DNA of 64,000 bases from Armillaria gallica (GCA_037576215.1 JBANDB010000004.1:5146001-5210000); one strand, 5' to 3'; shown: positions 22,177-34,800, counted from the first letter of the stretch. Notes: generated by a model not told the origin, from the sequence alone. Translations and numbers: made by a program.

Positions 22177-23871
22177 ATGAGCATGTCTGGGACGAAACGC
22201 AAACGGGAAGAATCTCCAGAAAGACTGTCATTTACTATTTCCAGCACGACTGCGAAGCCTGGGACTAATGGACCTGTACTAGGTGCGAGAAATATTCCTG
22301 GACGTTTGGCGATGTTGATAACATTCTAGTGAGCTTTCCCGGTATTGATGCTCCTGCATCAACGCCGTTTAAGTGCTATGCCCGAAAAAGAGCCAAGTCA
22401 AAGACCAAGGAAAAGGGGAAAAACGATGCAAAGTCTGGCACAGACGCGACGATCATCGTTGGAGAGACGCCCAGTGTTGAGTTTGTTTCCAATGAGGAAG
22501 AGAATAAGCATATCGCGGATTCTGGCTGTCGGTGAGTGGCCAGGTACTCGTTTCATGCTAACTTAAGGCATTAACAATGAATATTAGGTATCTCCTGGCG
22601 GTACATAACCCGCGAACATCCTCGCTGACCCTCCTGCCTACACCGGCACCCTTGCATTCGTTGGCACGCACCGTCAAGGCACTCAAATCCGTGCCCGCAA
22701 GTTCCATACCAACACAACTGGCTTACCGCGAGGCAAGGAACGCGCTTGGGGAGTCATTTGGGACGAAAAAGTCCCAGGCGGCCATCCGTGCGCAGGAGCG
22801 TAACAAGGTCGACATCAGTGCTATGAAGGGCGTGATGGGGTATGTCCAAGATGCCATTGATGTGGGTGCGGTGGGACTGCCTACTCTGCGTATGTTTTAA
22901 TTACTTTGCTGGGGCTATGCAAGTCACTAATGCAATGTGCTTTGCCAGAGGAAGCCAAAGAAGTGGCAGATATGAGCCGCCCGATCCCACCGTATAATGT
23001 GACGACGAGCGATCCAGCAGAGGTGTATGATTTGCATGATATCATCCCGGAAAACGAATGGAAGGCGATACCCACGGAGATATTGAACAAGTCTACAAGC
23101 GAGCAAGAAAAGCTTGCGCTGTTGCCTGCGCGTAACTCGGACTGGGTATATTCAAATCTGAAACGTCTTGATTTATCGGAGAAGGGGACAAAGAAGAAGC
23201 TGTAGGTCTTTTCTACTCTCCTTCCTTCGGTAAATGCTGATGGTAACTCTCTGTTGCAGGAAAATAATCTACTACATCTCGGCCATGCTCGCCTTCCGAC
23301 GCACGGCTGGGCATAAAGAGGTCGAGAAGGCCAAACTCGAGGAGCGTCTGTCAGCAATTCCTGCTGTTATCTTGGATAACCTCTTGGCCCGGTTTACGGA
23401 GTTTTCCAGGGAGTCTACGGTGTTCGTAAATATAGCTATTGGCCCCGATGTGTACTTATTTCCATATTGTAGCCATCGAGTTACCAAAACCACGGAGACC
23501 AAGCTCCTCACGCATCTTTTTGCGTTATGTCTCAAGGTCGATGATTACGCATCGAATCCCGGGGTCATCGCTCATGACCTATCCATTCCGCCCACCCAGT
23601 AAGCCTTCCTATGAAGTCGTTTCAGCGGCTCTACTCACCGCTTGCCACTATTACAGAGTGAACCAGCTTTTCCGGAGTTTAGGTAACTCTCTTGTGCTTC
23701 GTGTGGGATTGGGACTCATGTTTTGAATCGATAGGTTGTCAGCTGAAGAAACTTGGCGAGAGAGACCGTGCGAGGTACGGGCTGTCTGACGATATATCTA
23801 ACACGAAAATGGCCGTATTGACGGCTCCGGTGCAATTCCCGAAGCCGCCGCGGAGGAAAGGGAGGAGTTAG
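22177..23871 (+). CDS. RPA49: RNA polymerase I subunit RPA49 (A49)
   Basis: Eight exons (22177..22282, 22330..22531, 22588..22889, 22949..23201, 23260..23412, 23473..23598, 23657..23682, 23735..23871) sum to 1305 bases, 434 residues. The N-terminal part is the dimerisation module that pairs with A34.5; it includes the conserved RYLLAVHNP strand and SLARTVKALKS. The C-terminal tandem winged-helix part has the DWVYSNLKRL and TETKLLTHLFALCLKVDDY segments. The subunit works in the nucleolus in Pol I initiation and elongation on rDNA. The donor of intron 5 (GA|gtctac) is weak and was chosen because it restores the known C-terminal reading frame; a small error is possible there. Basic tail RRKGRS ends the protein. 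Confidence 0.9.
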
Positions 23872-24101
23872 GTGTTCTATTCATGTCCAGGCTCGGGGTG
23901 TATGCTACTACTGATTATACGGTGACTAAGTATTAACCCTCTTCAAGCTCGGCTACTCCCGCTATATTACTTCGAAATAAAACTACAGTGAGATATAAAA
24001 ATAGTCCTTTGGAGATGAATTCAATTGACTTGATCGCCGGTCACTGAACGAAATTTTTTAAAGTTGTGTCAGAGTTAGAACAGCACTCGCGGAGGTGAAT
24101 C

Positions 24102-24461
24102 CTACCTCATGGAGCCGGTGTACGTGGGCGACTCCGAAAACCTGGCGGGCGAAACCTGGACGTTGTAAAATGTTGTCAGCCAAGCGGGAGGGGAGGGGGT
24201 GGCGAACTTACGGGAAAAACGCGACAAGATGTTTGAAAAGGCTTTCTTGTGTCGTTTGTGGTGACAGGTCGCCGGCTGAACACAGAATAGAAGACAGGTT
24301 GAGCACCATTCACGATGGAAGGCGTCGTCCATAATATGCATGGGATGGGAAGGAGGTTTGTCGTTAGGGCATCCACATCGGATGAAATAGTGCGAGTTCT
24401 TGTGAGGACAGCAGGGGCACTCGGTCGATCGTGAGGACGGGGAAGCAGAAGAGGAAGGCAT
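24102..24461 (-). CDS. Small cysteine-rich protein, copy 1
   Basis: Single-exon frame of 119 residues with ATG at 24461. The first half carries a compact Cys/His cluster: CPCCPH, RCGCPNDKPPSHPM, then FHREWCSTCLLFC, which looks like a zinc-binding fold. A second protein at 25583-26008 shows the same spacing and key residues (CPH, RCG..ND.PP..PM, WC..C...C), so both belong to one family that I do not recognise. No signal peptide is seen; cytosolic or nuclear location is likely. An intron within the C-terminal half cannot be ruled out. Purifying selection on the Cys/His pattern argues that at least one copy is a real gene. Confidence 0.55.
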   Translation of the reverse strand: MPSSSASPSSRSTECPCCPHKNSHYFIRCGCPNDKPPSHPMHIMDDAFHREWCSTCLLFCVQPATCHHKRHKKAFSNILSRFSRKFATPSPPAWLTTFYNVQVSPARFSESPTYTGSMR

Positions 24462-24693
24462 TGTTGGGCTATAGGACCAGAGAGCTATTTGGGTAGCCTT
24501 TAAATAGTCCAGCGGGACCTCGAACGGTGATCATAATCCTGGCTGTACGTTAGTGTTCTCGGAGCTGCAATAATAATATGTAGCTCTGAGTATTTCAACG
24601 CGCCCATCATGTCGGGGTTTGTGCATTATGGCTAAAACATATTGTTCGGGGACCTTGTGATACGGCGCGTGCGTGGCGCGTGTTGGCATTTGT

Positions 24694-25089
24694 TCAGATA
24701 GGTTGAGTTACTTTATCGCGAAGGATTACTTCAACGAGTTGGCCGTGATTTAATGATGGATGGATAGTGGGGATCCCGGATCTTGAATTTTCAATTTGGA
24801 AGCACTTTGGATAACGGAAGACGACGAGAGTTCCTTGGCTGTGCTGTAACAGTAATTTCATGGGACTTTTTGTTAAATGGGAGCGAACCTCACGGTCGAA
24901 GGACGCCGTGTGGCGAGCCACCGACTTTGGGGTGCGCCGTGAAGCACCTGCGACGGAGATGACATTGTAAGTTGAAATTTTTATAAAAGTGCCATAGCGG
25001 TTGGTGACCGGTCTGGTGTTGAATGAAATTGTGGCGCCTTGTGTTTCCTTTTCTGTAAAGTGGGTAGGTTTACAGGCGGCACCGACCAT
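24694..25089 (-). CDS. Hypothetical protein between the Cys-rich pair
   Basis: An uninterrupted 131-codon frame from the ATG at 25089. Composition is plausible for a small soluble basic protein, but there is no motif, no family recognition and no splice evidence. It lies between the two related Cys-rich genes on the same strand. The length is above chance for this GC content, but not by much. Treat as a candidate only. Confidence 0.3.
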   Translation of the reverse strand: MVGAACKPTHFTEKETQGATISFNTRPVTNRYGTFIKISTYNVISVAGASRRTPKSVARHTASFDREVRSHLTKSPMKLLLQHSQGTLVVFRYPKCFQIENSRSGIPTIHPSLNHGQLVEVILRDKVTQPI

Positions 25090-25582
25090 TTACCACGAGT
25101 CCCCTCCGTAGTAATTGGTCATAGTGGGTCCTCGTGGGTGCTCAGGTTCATCACCGTTCCCTTGACAATTCGTGTTTGCCGATCTATCGTTGTCAACGCG
25201 CCTGCATACGACAGTACGAGGCAATAGCACCCGCAATCCCGGCCACTCAACTTGGGACTCAGTCACTTGAGCTGGTCTATATACAGTAACGAGTTACACG
25301 AGTATCTCATAACTGCCGGTTTACTGGCAGGCTATCGAACTGGTGACTTAGGTTCATAAAGCACGGGACCGTGGAGTGGACATATGACTAGATGGATTCT
25401 CATGAAAGTTACATGGAAGACTCTAGTGCATTCTATGGTCTCGGAGAGAAGCAACGAAGCGAGGAGCGAGGAGAGGTTTAATATCTGGTGGCGTGGTCGA
25501 GAAACGGTCCAGAGGCGGGTATCGGAAAAAGAAAGGTGTAGATGTGTACGCGTCATTAGATCGCTATGTAATAGGTGGGGTA

Positions 25583-26008
25583 TCATTGTGCAACTCGACG
25601 CGACGGAAAGATCGCGGATAAGGCGGATATTAGATGTCGAAAAAGGTCCATCACGTAGGATAAGAGTGGGTGTTTGTGAGCTTTATCTGGAAAAAAGGTG
25701 AGCAGGCGGCTGTCGAGGGGAGGTATCTTGACAGACGTACATAGCTCGATGTTGAGCTGCTCGTAGTCATACGCGGGACCCGTATGTGACGAATGGTCCC
25801 CGCAATACACTTGGCAGTCGCAGCACCATAGTTTGTGGTAGGCATCGCTTTCTCCGCGACGGGACATGGGAGACCAAGGCGGTTGGTCATTGACGTGGCC
25901 ACACCGAACAGGGCAGTGCTCGCTTGAGCTATGGGGACAGTGATCGCACCATTCTGGCATCAAGAGAAATGGTCGCTGAGCGAGGTTTGAGGACGCGTGA
26001 AAAGGCAT
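25583..26008 (-). CDS. Small cysteine-rich protein, copy 2
   Basis: Single-exon frame, 141 residues from the ATG at 26008. The Cys/His core is EWCDHCPH, then RCGHVNDQPPWSPM, then YHKLWCCDCQVYCGDH. It aligns with the protein at 24102-24461 over about 55 residues with matching spacing, and weaker similarity continues in the C-terminal part (PPLDSRLLTFF against PPAWLTTF). Copy 2 has about five extra residues between the PM and WC elements. The pattern suggests one or two zinc sites. A role in protein-protein or nucleic-acid binding is possible, but nothing in the context decides it. Family unrecognised. Confidence 0.55.
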   Translation of the reverse strand: MPFHASSNLAQRPFLLMPEWCDHCPHSSSEHCPVRCGHVNDQPPWSPMSRRGESDAYHKLWCCDCQVYCGDHSSHTGPAYDYEQLNIELCTSVKIPPLDSRLLTFFPDKAHKHPLLSYVMDLFRHLISALSAIFPSRRVAQ

Positions 26009-26712
26009 GAGGGGGACCAAAGGAGGTGACTGTCCGTGGGGTAATACTTGTACAATACGTAGCCGCCTAGAAATAGTCAGTCGTCATTGGACAAGAGGGT
26101 CGCTGTGATCTGATAGGAATCCAGAAATAGCGGCGGAAACTTATGGTTTGTTTTCCGACCGGTGAGTGTTCGGGCTTCGTAAAATGCATGACCGCTGGGC
26201 GCCTGGTGTTGGTGAATAGACGCTTGATGTCGTAGAAATGAAAACACGAGATTTGTGAATAAATGGAACGATATATTGGACTGGGAAACACGCTTTGAGG
26301 CTATCCAGACCAGGGCCAACGAGGTCCACTCAATGACGTGCTCTACTGAGAAAGCAGGGCCATCTCAGGCATATCGCAGCTCCTGACAGGGGGGAGAAGC
26401 CGGGCCGTGGATACAATGTTCTAGCAAGGGGCGACGTCGTTCGACGATCGAAAACCAAATTGAAAGGGCTGCTCACTTGTGTGGTGATAATCTACGGACA
26501 TAGATACCGAATCGTATCACCGACGCATCGGGCCATCCAAAAAGAGAAGTGTCGGGCCCAGCGATCGTAACTGCACCCGATACCGCCATCTATACCCAAG
26601 GAGGTGAGCCGACGCCACTGACAATCCTTGTACAGTACGCAGGAAACGACACTCCGGAAGGTGAAAATGGTAAGTGAAAGCGAGGAAAGCGAGGGCTGCA
26701 TAGATGCTGTTT

Positions 26713-27291
26713 TCAGTATGTAAAATTCAAGCGTACTTTAAGAAGCTGATAGGTTTCGTCCATGAGCTGAACAGGGTGAGATGATGTCGGTGGTATTATT
26801 GAACGACTCGGATTGGACTTGGTTAAACAGACAGCTCCTGTATATGACTGCAATATCCGAAATTCAGCCTCGACGATGGCAATGTGGTTCCTGCGATTGG
26901 CCAATTGCGTTTCGGATGGGGACGGGATGTCATCTCGGATAATTCGAACCTGCCGTATCTCGTAAGTTCTGGCGTGCTGACTATCCAGGTTTGAGGAGCC
27001 TGGAAATGGATCCTTTCCAAGATTTTTTTGAGGGATTTCTATGCAGAGCTTTCGTGAGGGGGAGGCACATCGATGCCGTACAACACATTATGCCCAAGAC
27101 AATATAGAATGGTGTAAGATCAGAACGAAACTTATTACGACGCCACACGGAATGGACGGCAGAAATTGTTAAGATGCGGCAGGAGAGCGACAAGACTGAA
27201 AATGCCAGAGCGCTAGCAGTTGACGGTCCGTAAAGCCCGGAAAGTGTTTGTTCTTGGCTAATTTTTCTTTAGACTTCCAAGGAAACTTCAT
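26713..27291 (-). pseudogene. Interrupted hypothetical gene (frame broken at a homopolymer)
   Basis: Coding-like sequence runs in three consecutive frames. An N-terminal piece starts at ATG 27291 (MKFPWKSKEKLAKNKHFPGF, on to a LALWHF segment). A middle piece has a membrane-like helix (TPFYIVLGIMCCTASMCL). A C-terminal piece (DPFPGSSNLDSQHARTYEIR) ends at 26713. The middle and last pieces would join if one base were missing from the seven-T run at 27023-27029. The first join also needs a shift near 27193, with no good intron. Either the gene is decaying or the sequence has indel errors. The unbroken protein would have about 190 residues, one membrane span and no recognised family. Confidence 0.45.
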
Positions 27292-27815
27292 ATTTGATGA
27301 TGACGAGCAGATTGAAGGAACAAAGCGCAGAAATGGAGACAAGAAAAGAGCTAGGAAGGATACACAAGACAGACAGTATGAACATATCGAGACCAAATAT
27401 TCGATGGACGTGGCTGACGTCGAACAAGAAGATGGCTCTAGTTGATGAAACAAGTCAAACATTGTGGAATTCGATGGTAAAGGGCAGGGTTGTCACACTG
27501 GTCACATCACGGCGAATTCCATCTTCGATCCCTTCTACGACGACCCTCTCGACCCTTGTGCGACCATCCGGACGACGACGAGCAGTAGTTCTGTATGCTT
27601 CAGTGCATCGCACCCTGTGCTGCTTGTCGCTATTCGTCGTGACAGGCTCCTTGTTACGGTATCCGGATCAGTAGCCTTGGACATCACTTAGGCCTAACAC
27701 TGACGCCGCATATCAACAGCTTGTACTTCGTATATTGCTTGCTAGGCCATTCTCAGGTACCCACGCCAGGACGTCAGGGTATACACGCAGCAGCGACGCT
27801 GGCGACGACGAACGT

Positions 27816-30800
27816 ATGGCATCGAGCAGCTCGCCAAACATCAACGGGGGCGCCAAGTCGTCGCGGTTTTCAACACTGAAGGTCTTCAAACTACACAAGA
27901 AGGAAAAGGAACCTTCGCTACCGCCACCACCACCACCAAAGGACTCATACTATCTCAATAACCGGTCTCTAGCTTCACTTTCTCCCGATTCTCTTTCACT
28001 ACCAAGTTCCCCTCTTTCCCCTCCCTTCCACTACCCGTTTGCGCCAAGGAAGCAATCCACTTTTCCCCATCCCAATAGCTCCACTATGTCACTCGTATCA
28101 TCCTCGGCCTCTGCCATGTCGTATACGCCTGAACAGGGCCAGCCTTTAGCCCACAAAAAGTCGGGCTTTTTCAGGTTCACCAAACGGAGTCCAAAGGCAC
28201 CGTCAGTAAAGGGTTCCGTGAAGGATGAGACGTCAACGCTCCAATCGTTTGATTCGAATGACGAAGGCATCTCTATGCCATGGAACTTTCAGGTGCGTCG
28301 CTTTGCGGTGGTTCGAGTACGCTTTCTCATGCCTCGTTACAGCATAATATGCATGTTGATGAGTCGTACGTTAATCGTTTACTTCGCGGTTTTTTTGTTG
28401 ATTTTTCTATCTATTACTAGGTATGCCGGCCTTCCGCCTTCGTGGGCAGCAAAGCTACAAGATGCAGGATTCTCAGAAGAGGAAATGGCTCAAATACAGG
28501 AAGCACGTCGGACCGCAGGTACACGGTCTCCGGCATCACAGTACTTGTTTTCCGACCGGCCTCGATCACCAGCGAACGATACTTCATCTACGTGCAACAC
28601 ATCCGTCGTAGCACGACCTACCCCCAGGACTACCTCGCTTCCTCGTCAGTACTCGGACGCTTCCCTGAGTAAGAAAAATCACCAAAGAGCTTCGCCATCA
28701 AATGGCTCTACATCATCCAATCACACGACGCCGAGCAAAAGCCCGCCCGCGCCAATCAATATCTGCGCAAAGAAACCGGCGCCGGGCTCGTCACGAACAC
28801 GAAACAATTCGGAAGCGTCTTCAACATCACTATCGATATCAATTAGCTCTGAACCGCACCATCTTGATGTCCACGAATCGAGTCCGCCGGTCGTGGCATC
28901 GCCTGCAGGGGCTGACTCTGGAACACCTTCTACGCCACCAAGACGGATGCTTCACGTTACAAACGGCTCACCGTCCATGCAGTCTCCTCCCCCTTCATAC
29001 TCGAAGTCCCTACTCACCGACAACGGATATCCGGTTGACAAAAAGGACCGTACACTGTTTGAGTCTCCATCCCACTCAACGCCGCCTTCATCATTCCCTG
29101 TACCTCCATTAGGCACTGAACCTCCTCGTCATAGATCGCAACACAGCGTCGAAAGTGTGGCTTCACGCGACGCATCAGTGTCTTCCCACGTCAGATCAAG
29201 TTCATCACAATCCTCGGCCAAGGAGAAACGGCGGTCGAAGCGATTTACCACATTACCGCCTCGATTATCATTACATGCTCATGAGACCGATCTTTCTTCA
29301 TGGTCAGAAGCGCTGATATCTGCCATACCGTCTGACCTTTCGAGTTCAGATAGCGGGCCTGCTTCCGGCTCTTCTGTGGTTGCTACAGCCGGGACGGAGC
29401 ATTCCACGGCTGGATCCTTCTTGTCCGGGTCATCATCATGGCGCAGTTCACCAAGTAGTGAACGTAGTATGGGCGCAAGAAGCGACGTAGGACCGAATGC
29501 ATCGTCTCAATCATCCGCCGCCCGACCAACCCCTCCGAAGAGAACACCACCTTCTGCACCCTCGTCGAATAGGCCATCACCTCCATCTCGTGCTATTCCA
29601 CCGGTTGTCATCAATGACGGACTTGATGAAGATGAACCGTCACCATCACTGCCTCCTCAAACCGTCATTACGTCGTCCCTTAGTCCACCTTATGATGTAG
29701 AGCCGCTATCGCCGGCGTCAGTGCAATCGTGGGGCGAAATATCAGGTATCATCAGCAGGAATGGCAAGTTAAGCCCAGATCCCAAATTCTCCGCCCCCGC
29801 TCTGAGTGAAAGTCATTCCCCTACGCTGCTTTTGACACCTGGAACCACCAGCATGAAGAAGGTCGAGGAGAAGATGCGGAGTGGGTGGATGGATGATGAC
29901 GAGGACAGGGGGAGCTTTTTGAGTGCTGAAGATGGCGACCGAGAGAGAGATTCAAACCGCTATTCGAGTCAGAGCAGTGCATCGACGATGTCCACTGCTA
30001 CTGTCACGGCGGCAACTGTTGCTAGAGGTGCGACAGTGGTCGAGCGGGCAGTGGCTAATGTAGTGGAGAGAAGCAAGCCCGCTCCACTACCAAATATCGG
30101 GATAAGGGAGAAGAGGGAAGATAATAAGGGTCTCCTGCCTTCCCCTACGGCAGCCGACTTTATGGGTGTCCGGTCGCGATCTCCAGTGGGCAGACATCCT
30201 GGGTCACCTCTCAGTTCTCACTTTGGGAGTGAAGAAGGGTCAGGTTCAGGGTCATCGAGTTCACAATCTCAGGAGAACCAGACGCCAACGACAGATGCTG
30301 ATCCTACATTATACTGGGACGAACCATCTCCAGATCCGAGCAAGACGTCATTCTCGCCCGATCCGCGTGTGGTTCTCTCGAGGTCGGATACATTTGGTGG
30401 GGTGCACAAGGAGTCAGAGTTGGCAGCGGAAGAGGACGACGAAGACGATGACAATGATAGTAACGAGCTCGATGACTCTGACGAGGAGGAAGCCGAAGTT
30501 GAGCACGTCAACTTAACGTCGCCGCGGCCCACCATTGTTATCAGCAGTGCGAGGGCTTCCCTGGCTCCGGTGTCGTTGCTTGCGTCTGGTGGTATTACAC
30601 CGATTTCGCCTGCTCAGCGGTATCCCGGGTGGCTGTCCGAGGTTGTACGCCCGCTGGAAGAGTTCATCGACGAGCCTGTCGATCCTAGAGAAGTTTATCT
30701 TGATTTGCAAGAGATCGCGGAAGGCGAGAGCGGCTCGGTGTATGCAGCCACCCTCGCCGATGATAAATCACACAGACTAAAGCTACCGCCGCTTATCAAA

Positions 30801-31823
30801 GCGCAGGACAATGATAATGCACAGAACGGCATCAAGACCCTTGTAGCCATCAAGAGCGTGGCGATTCTCCCATCTGGATCGGAGAAGCTTGCTGATCTGG
30901 AACGCGAGCTGAAGCTGCTCAAGGGTCTGATGCATCCGAATGTCCTGGGCCTGGATGCGTTGTATGTGGATCTCCAGGAGGATTCTCTGTGGATACGGAT
31001 GGAGCTAATGGAGAGGAGTCTGGCGGATGTGATTGGGCTGGTGACTGAAGGTCTGATGCTACAGGAGAGGATGATGGCACGTTTTGCGAGTGATGTGAGT
31101 AAAAACAACGTTCTTTTGAGTATCAGACGCTGATACTTGTTGATTTAGGTGTTGGAGGCGCTTGTGTATCTTCAATCGCATGGTATCGCTCATCGGGATG
31201 TTCGGTCGGATAACCTGCTTCTCAACAGTCACGGAATACTCAAACTGAGTGGGTAGAAATTTCTACTAGTCTGTATACGCTAAAACTATCTTCACAGCCG
31301 ATTTTTCCAATGCCATCCAGACTACTTCCCAATCGTCAACATGTTCTGATCCTGTCGGAGTGTTGTACTGGCAAGCTCCGGAGGTGCGATGGTGCGTGTC
31401 TTGTCTTGAGCGTCATCTCTCTTCATCTCTCTTATTCTACGTTTTAGCGGATCATATGATCCCCTCAAAGTTGACGTGTGGTCATTGGGAGCGACGATAT
31501 GGGAGATGGCTGAGGCCGAACCTCCGTTCTTCCAAACGTCGGAAGCTGAGGACCGCTGGCCGCCGTTAACTCATCCAGAGGTGTATTCACCAGCTTTTCG
31601 GGAATTCCTACGTGCATGTTCCGACTCTCCTGCGACGCGGCCTTCTCCTGCGGAGCTAGCCAAGGTATGGTCTTTCATATTCACCTGAACTTGATCTGAT
31701 ACCATCTCTCAGAATCCCTTTATCAACAACTCGTGTGGTCGCCCTGTCATCAAGCAGATCCTGTCCCAATGCATGGCTATTGAAAAGATAACACAGGAGC
31801 GCGAACTATCACCTCAACCATAG
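27816..31823 (+). CDS. CRIB-domain PAK/STE20-like protein kinase
   Basis: Seven exons (27816..28292, 28343..28365, 28421..31094, 31149..31248, 31298..31391, 31448..31664, 31713..31823) give 1231 residues. A CRIB/PBD motif at about 152-175 (ISMPWNFQHNMHVDE, then YAGLPPSW) should bind Cdc42/Rac-GTP. About 750 residues of Ser/Pro-rich, likely disordered sequence follow, then a C-terminal kinase domain (about 925-1200). The glycine loop is GESGSVY, the ATP lysine lies in VAIK, the catalytic Asp in HRDVRSDN (Asp1075), then a Mg-binding TDFS (Asp1093) and APE present. Two departures: Arg for the usual Lys after HRD, and Ser for Gly in DFG. Roles of PAKs are polarity, cytokinesis and mating/hyphal growth. 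Start at 27816 preferred. Confidence 0.88.
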
Positions 31824-31869
31824 CATATACCCCCTACCCCCTTGGTTATACAGTAATATCTTATTCATC

Positions 31870-34800
31870 TCATAAACCATTTATGTTTCCTGCTACGCTT
31901 TCCACTGCATTTTTTAGGTTTAAGGACTCTCTCGCTACCATATCATTTTCGTCTTCGCTACATTCCGCAATGAAGGTCGATGTCTCTGCCACGAATCCTA
32001 CATGATCGGTTATTTAGGATGTGAATTGTTGTTATATAGGGTTATTCTTACCAAGAAGTTTTCCACCGTGCGTTTGCCACAACGTTTTTGAGCACACCAA
32101 GGCATATAACCGTACTTGAACGTCCTCTGAACGGGTATGCATCAGAAGATCGAGATTGATAGACTTCAGCAAGACGTCATCCGATGCATTGTCCGTGAGT
32201 GCGCATAAGGCATCCTGAAGAAGTCGCTTCCCTTCCGGAAGATTCAGCTTCAAGCAGACAGGAACTTGGGATATCAGATGCGGAGAAAGGTGCCGTATTT
32301 TATCATCACGCCAAAAGACTGCAGTGATTGGTGAGCCAAAGATTAACGGATTATCAGGATCATCTTACCTCCATCGTCGTAGTTCATGCTTTTCGTGAGA
32401 GTCTCCAGGACGGCCGACCATAATGCGCCGTTGTGGCTTGAAGTGGTGAAACTCTTCAGGAGCTCAATGGAAGGTTGTATGAGAAACGACATATATGGAC
32501 ACATCAACCCCTGCAAATGGTATACTATGAGAATGAGAATTGACATATAAAGAATGCATACCTTGAAATAATCCAAGAGGCTAGAATAGACATGACAGAA
32601 TGTAACCTTCCTGGTCGCATCGTCTGAAAAACAGTTATAACGAGGCCTCCTTCGTAGACCGAAACACGTACCAGCAGCAGCAGTGACGAAGGCCCAATCA
32701 TAAAGACGCCGGAACAGAGGCCTAAACGTATTTTCGTTGATCTTGACGATCAGCTCGAGAAATGCCGGTACTACCGGTGTGCTGGACTAAAAAAAAAGTC
32801 AGGGCGGGTAACGAACAAACGCAACGCCATACGAGAGTACTGTAGCTCAGGGCACCGAATGCTTCTAGAAAGGTATTGAAAAGTACTCTCAGATTGTCTT
32901 GTATAACCCCTGTGCTGGCAACGCGAAGGGATTTCTTCACAATATCGAACAAGGCATCGTACTGGTCCTAAAATGATGTATATATCAATATTAAAAAAGG
33001 ATGGCAGAAAAGGGATTCTTACAATGGACGGACTTGGTAACAGCGACGCCCATATCTGGGTGAGGGTCGGGACAAGGACCTTCTCTGGGGCTTTCTTGGT
33101 CAAGGTCTTGACAAATGAGGCTAATGACGCGTTTCGCGCCCCTTTGGAAGTGAAGATATAAAGCTTGATAACTTGAGTAAGTTCCCCGCTTCCCCAGAAC
33201 GAAGGGATCGATGTTAAAAGCCCATGCAACACTTCAGTCGTAACGGTCATCAAATCTGTAATGAACCCATCAGCATTTTGGGTGTGGAAGACTGGCAAGC
33301 ACTTACCCTCTGTCCCATCACGAAGAATACCTACGCAGAGATCGACGATTTCACGGAAGAAGGGAATTATCCTAGGACCTAATTTCGCACTACAGCAACG
33401 TCAGAAAAAGATGGGAAATAACTGGATATGAACATACGCCAGAGGTGACAAAGCACTCATCGCATAAACTGTGTTCCTACTACCGCGGATATCAGAGACC
33501 AACACAGGAAGAACTTGAGTGATAGCAGCTTCTTCTCCAGAACAGATATGGGCGCCAACGGATTTCAAAGTCTTAAGGCCTGAGACGGCAATAGGTCCAG
33601 TGGGGAAAGAAATGAGGAGATCCTTCGTGCGTTCAATAATCTTTACAATGGCAGCGGTAGATTTCCGACGAATGCCGTCCGATACCATAGGCACCCGTTC
33701 GGCGATAAGGTCTAAAGCACCGACTTGTACCTGCAAAATTGGTCAGATGGCATATTCGGATCAGCCGCAAATCATTACCGTTTGTTCCGAAGACTCGAGC
33801 ATGGCTGTCACAGAGTTCAAGAAATCGACAGCAGACATGACTTTGAGCGCTTGCGCCAACGATAGGCGTGAGGCTTTGTTCACGTCTTCCATTCGAGTAT
33901 CAGATCCTTGACCGCTTGGCAGAGTTGCCATGAGCACCAGAAGAGACACAAAGGTATTGATGCTAGCACTTGATCCTGGTGTTGACTTCGCGGCGAAACC
34001 GACGAAAGCAAGTATAGCTTGAGCCCTTCTTCTGAAAGCGGTTGTAGGAGAAACGGAATGTTCCTCATGACTAAGAGTACAGCATCAGTGATATCCGGAA
34101 TACCATGCGAATGTCTACGAACAAGTTGTCGTCAAGGAACGATGGCTCAAGATTCTCCGGGTCTTTCGCTCGGGAAGCAAGTCGGTGACTTTCCTCGAGC
34201 ATCTCAGTGAGAATCTGATGCAATGTGAGCTACAGGAAGGTCCCAGCAGAACACCAAACAAACGTACGTTTAGCTGCAAGACTGAGGGGTAGTGGTGTAG
34301 TAGCGACAGCGGCAATGCGAAAGTACTACGAGCTTCATCCGGACTTTGACGTATGACGCGATTGGCAGCTTTTTCAATGAGAAGAAGACAAACAGGCGCC
34401 AGATAATCAGTAGGGCTGAGGACATCCACCAAATGAATGAAGAAACTAGATATGATTTCAGCAAAACTAAGGCAACGGGAATAAGAGACGACGAACTTGG
34501 TACGACGGTGCCGGGGTATGTGGTTTGCGGCGTCAGTGAACACTCGCAGGAATTCGCGGGAACCGAGGTGAAGGTCCATCCGAGAAGAATGTGAACGCTT
34601 CAAGGAAGAAACCATGACCGGTACGATGCTGTCGATTGTCTAGTAATAAAATTTCAGTGAACTGTAGTATGAAGCGAAGAGAAGTTTTGTACCTTTTGTA
34701 CGACAGTAAAGCTGTACGTATCGTCGCGGTGGAACACATTTGACCCCATGAACGTGAAAACAGGCATGATATTGTGGAGTACAGAGTCGGGCGTCAGCCT

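Noticed and set aside
25384..25701. 105-codon plus-strand frame rich in Arg
   Set aside because: Overlaps the 3' part of Cys-rich copy 2 on the other strand and has typical shadow composition.
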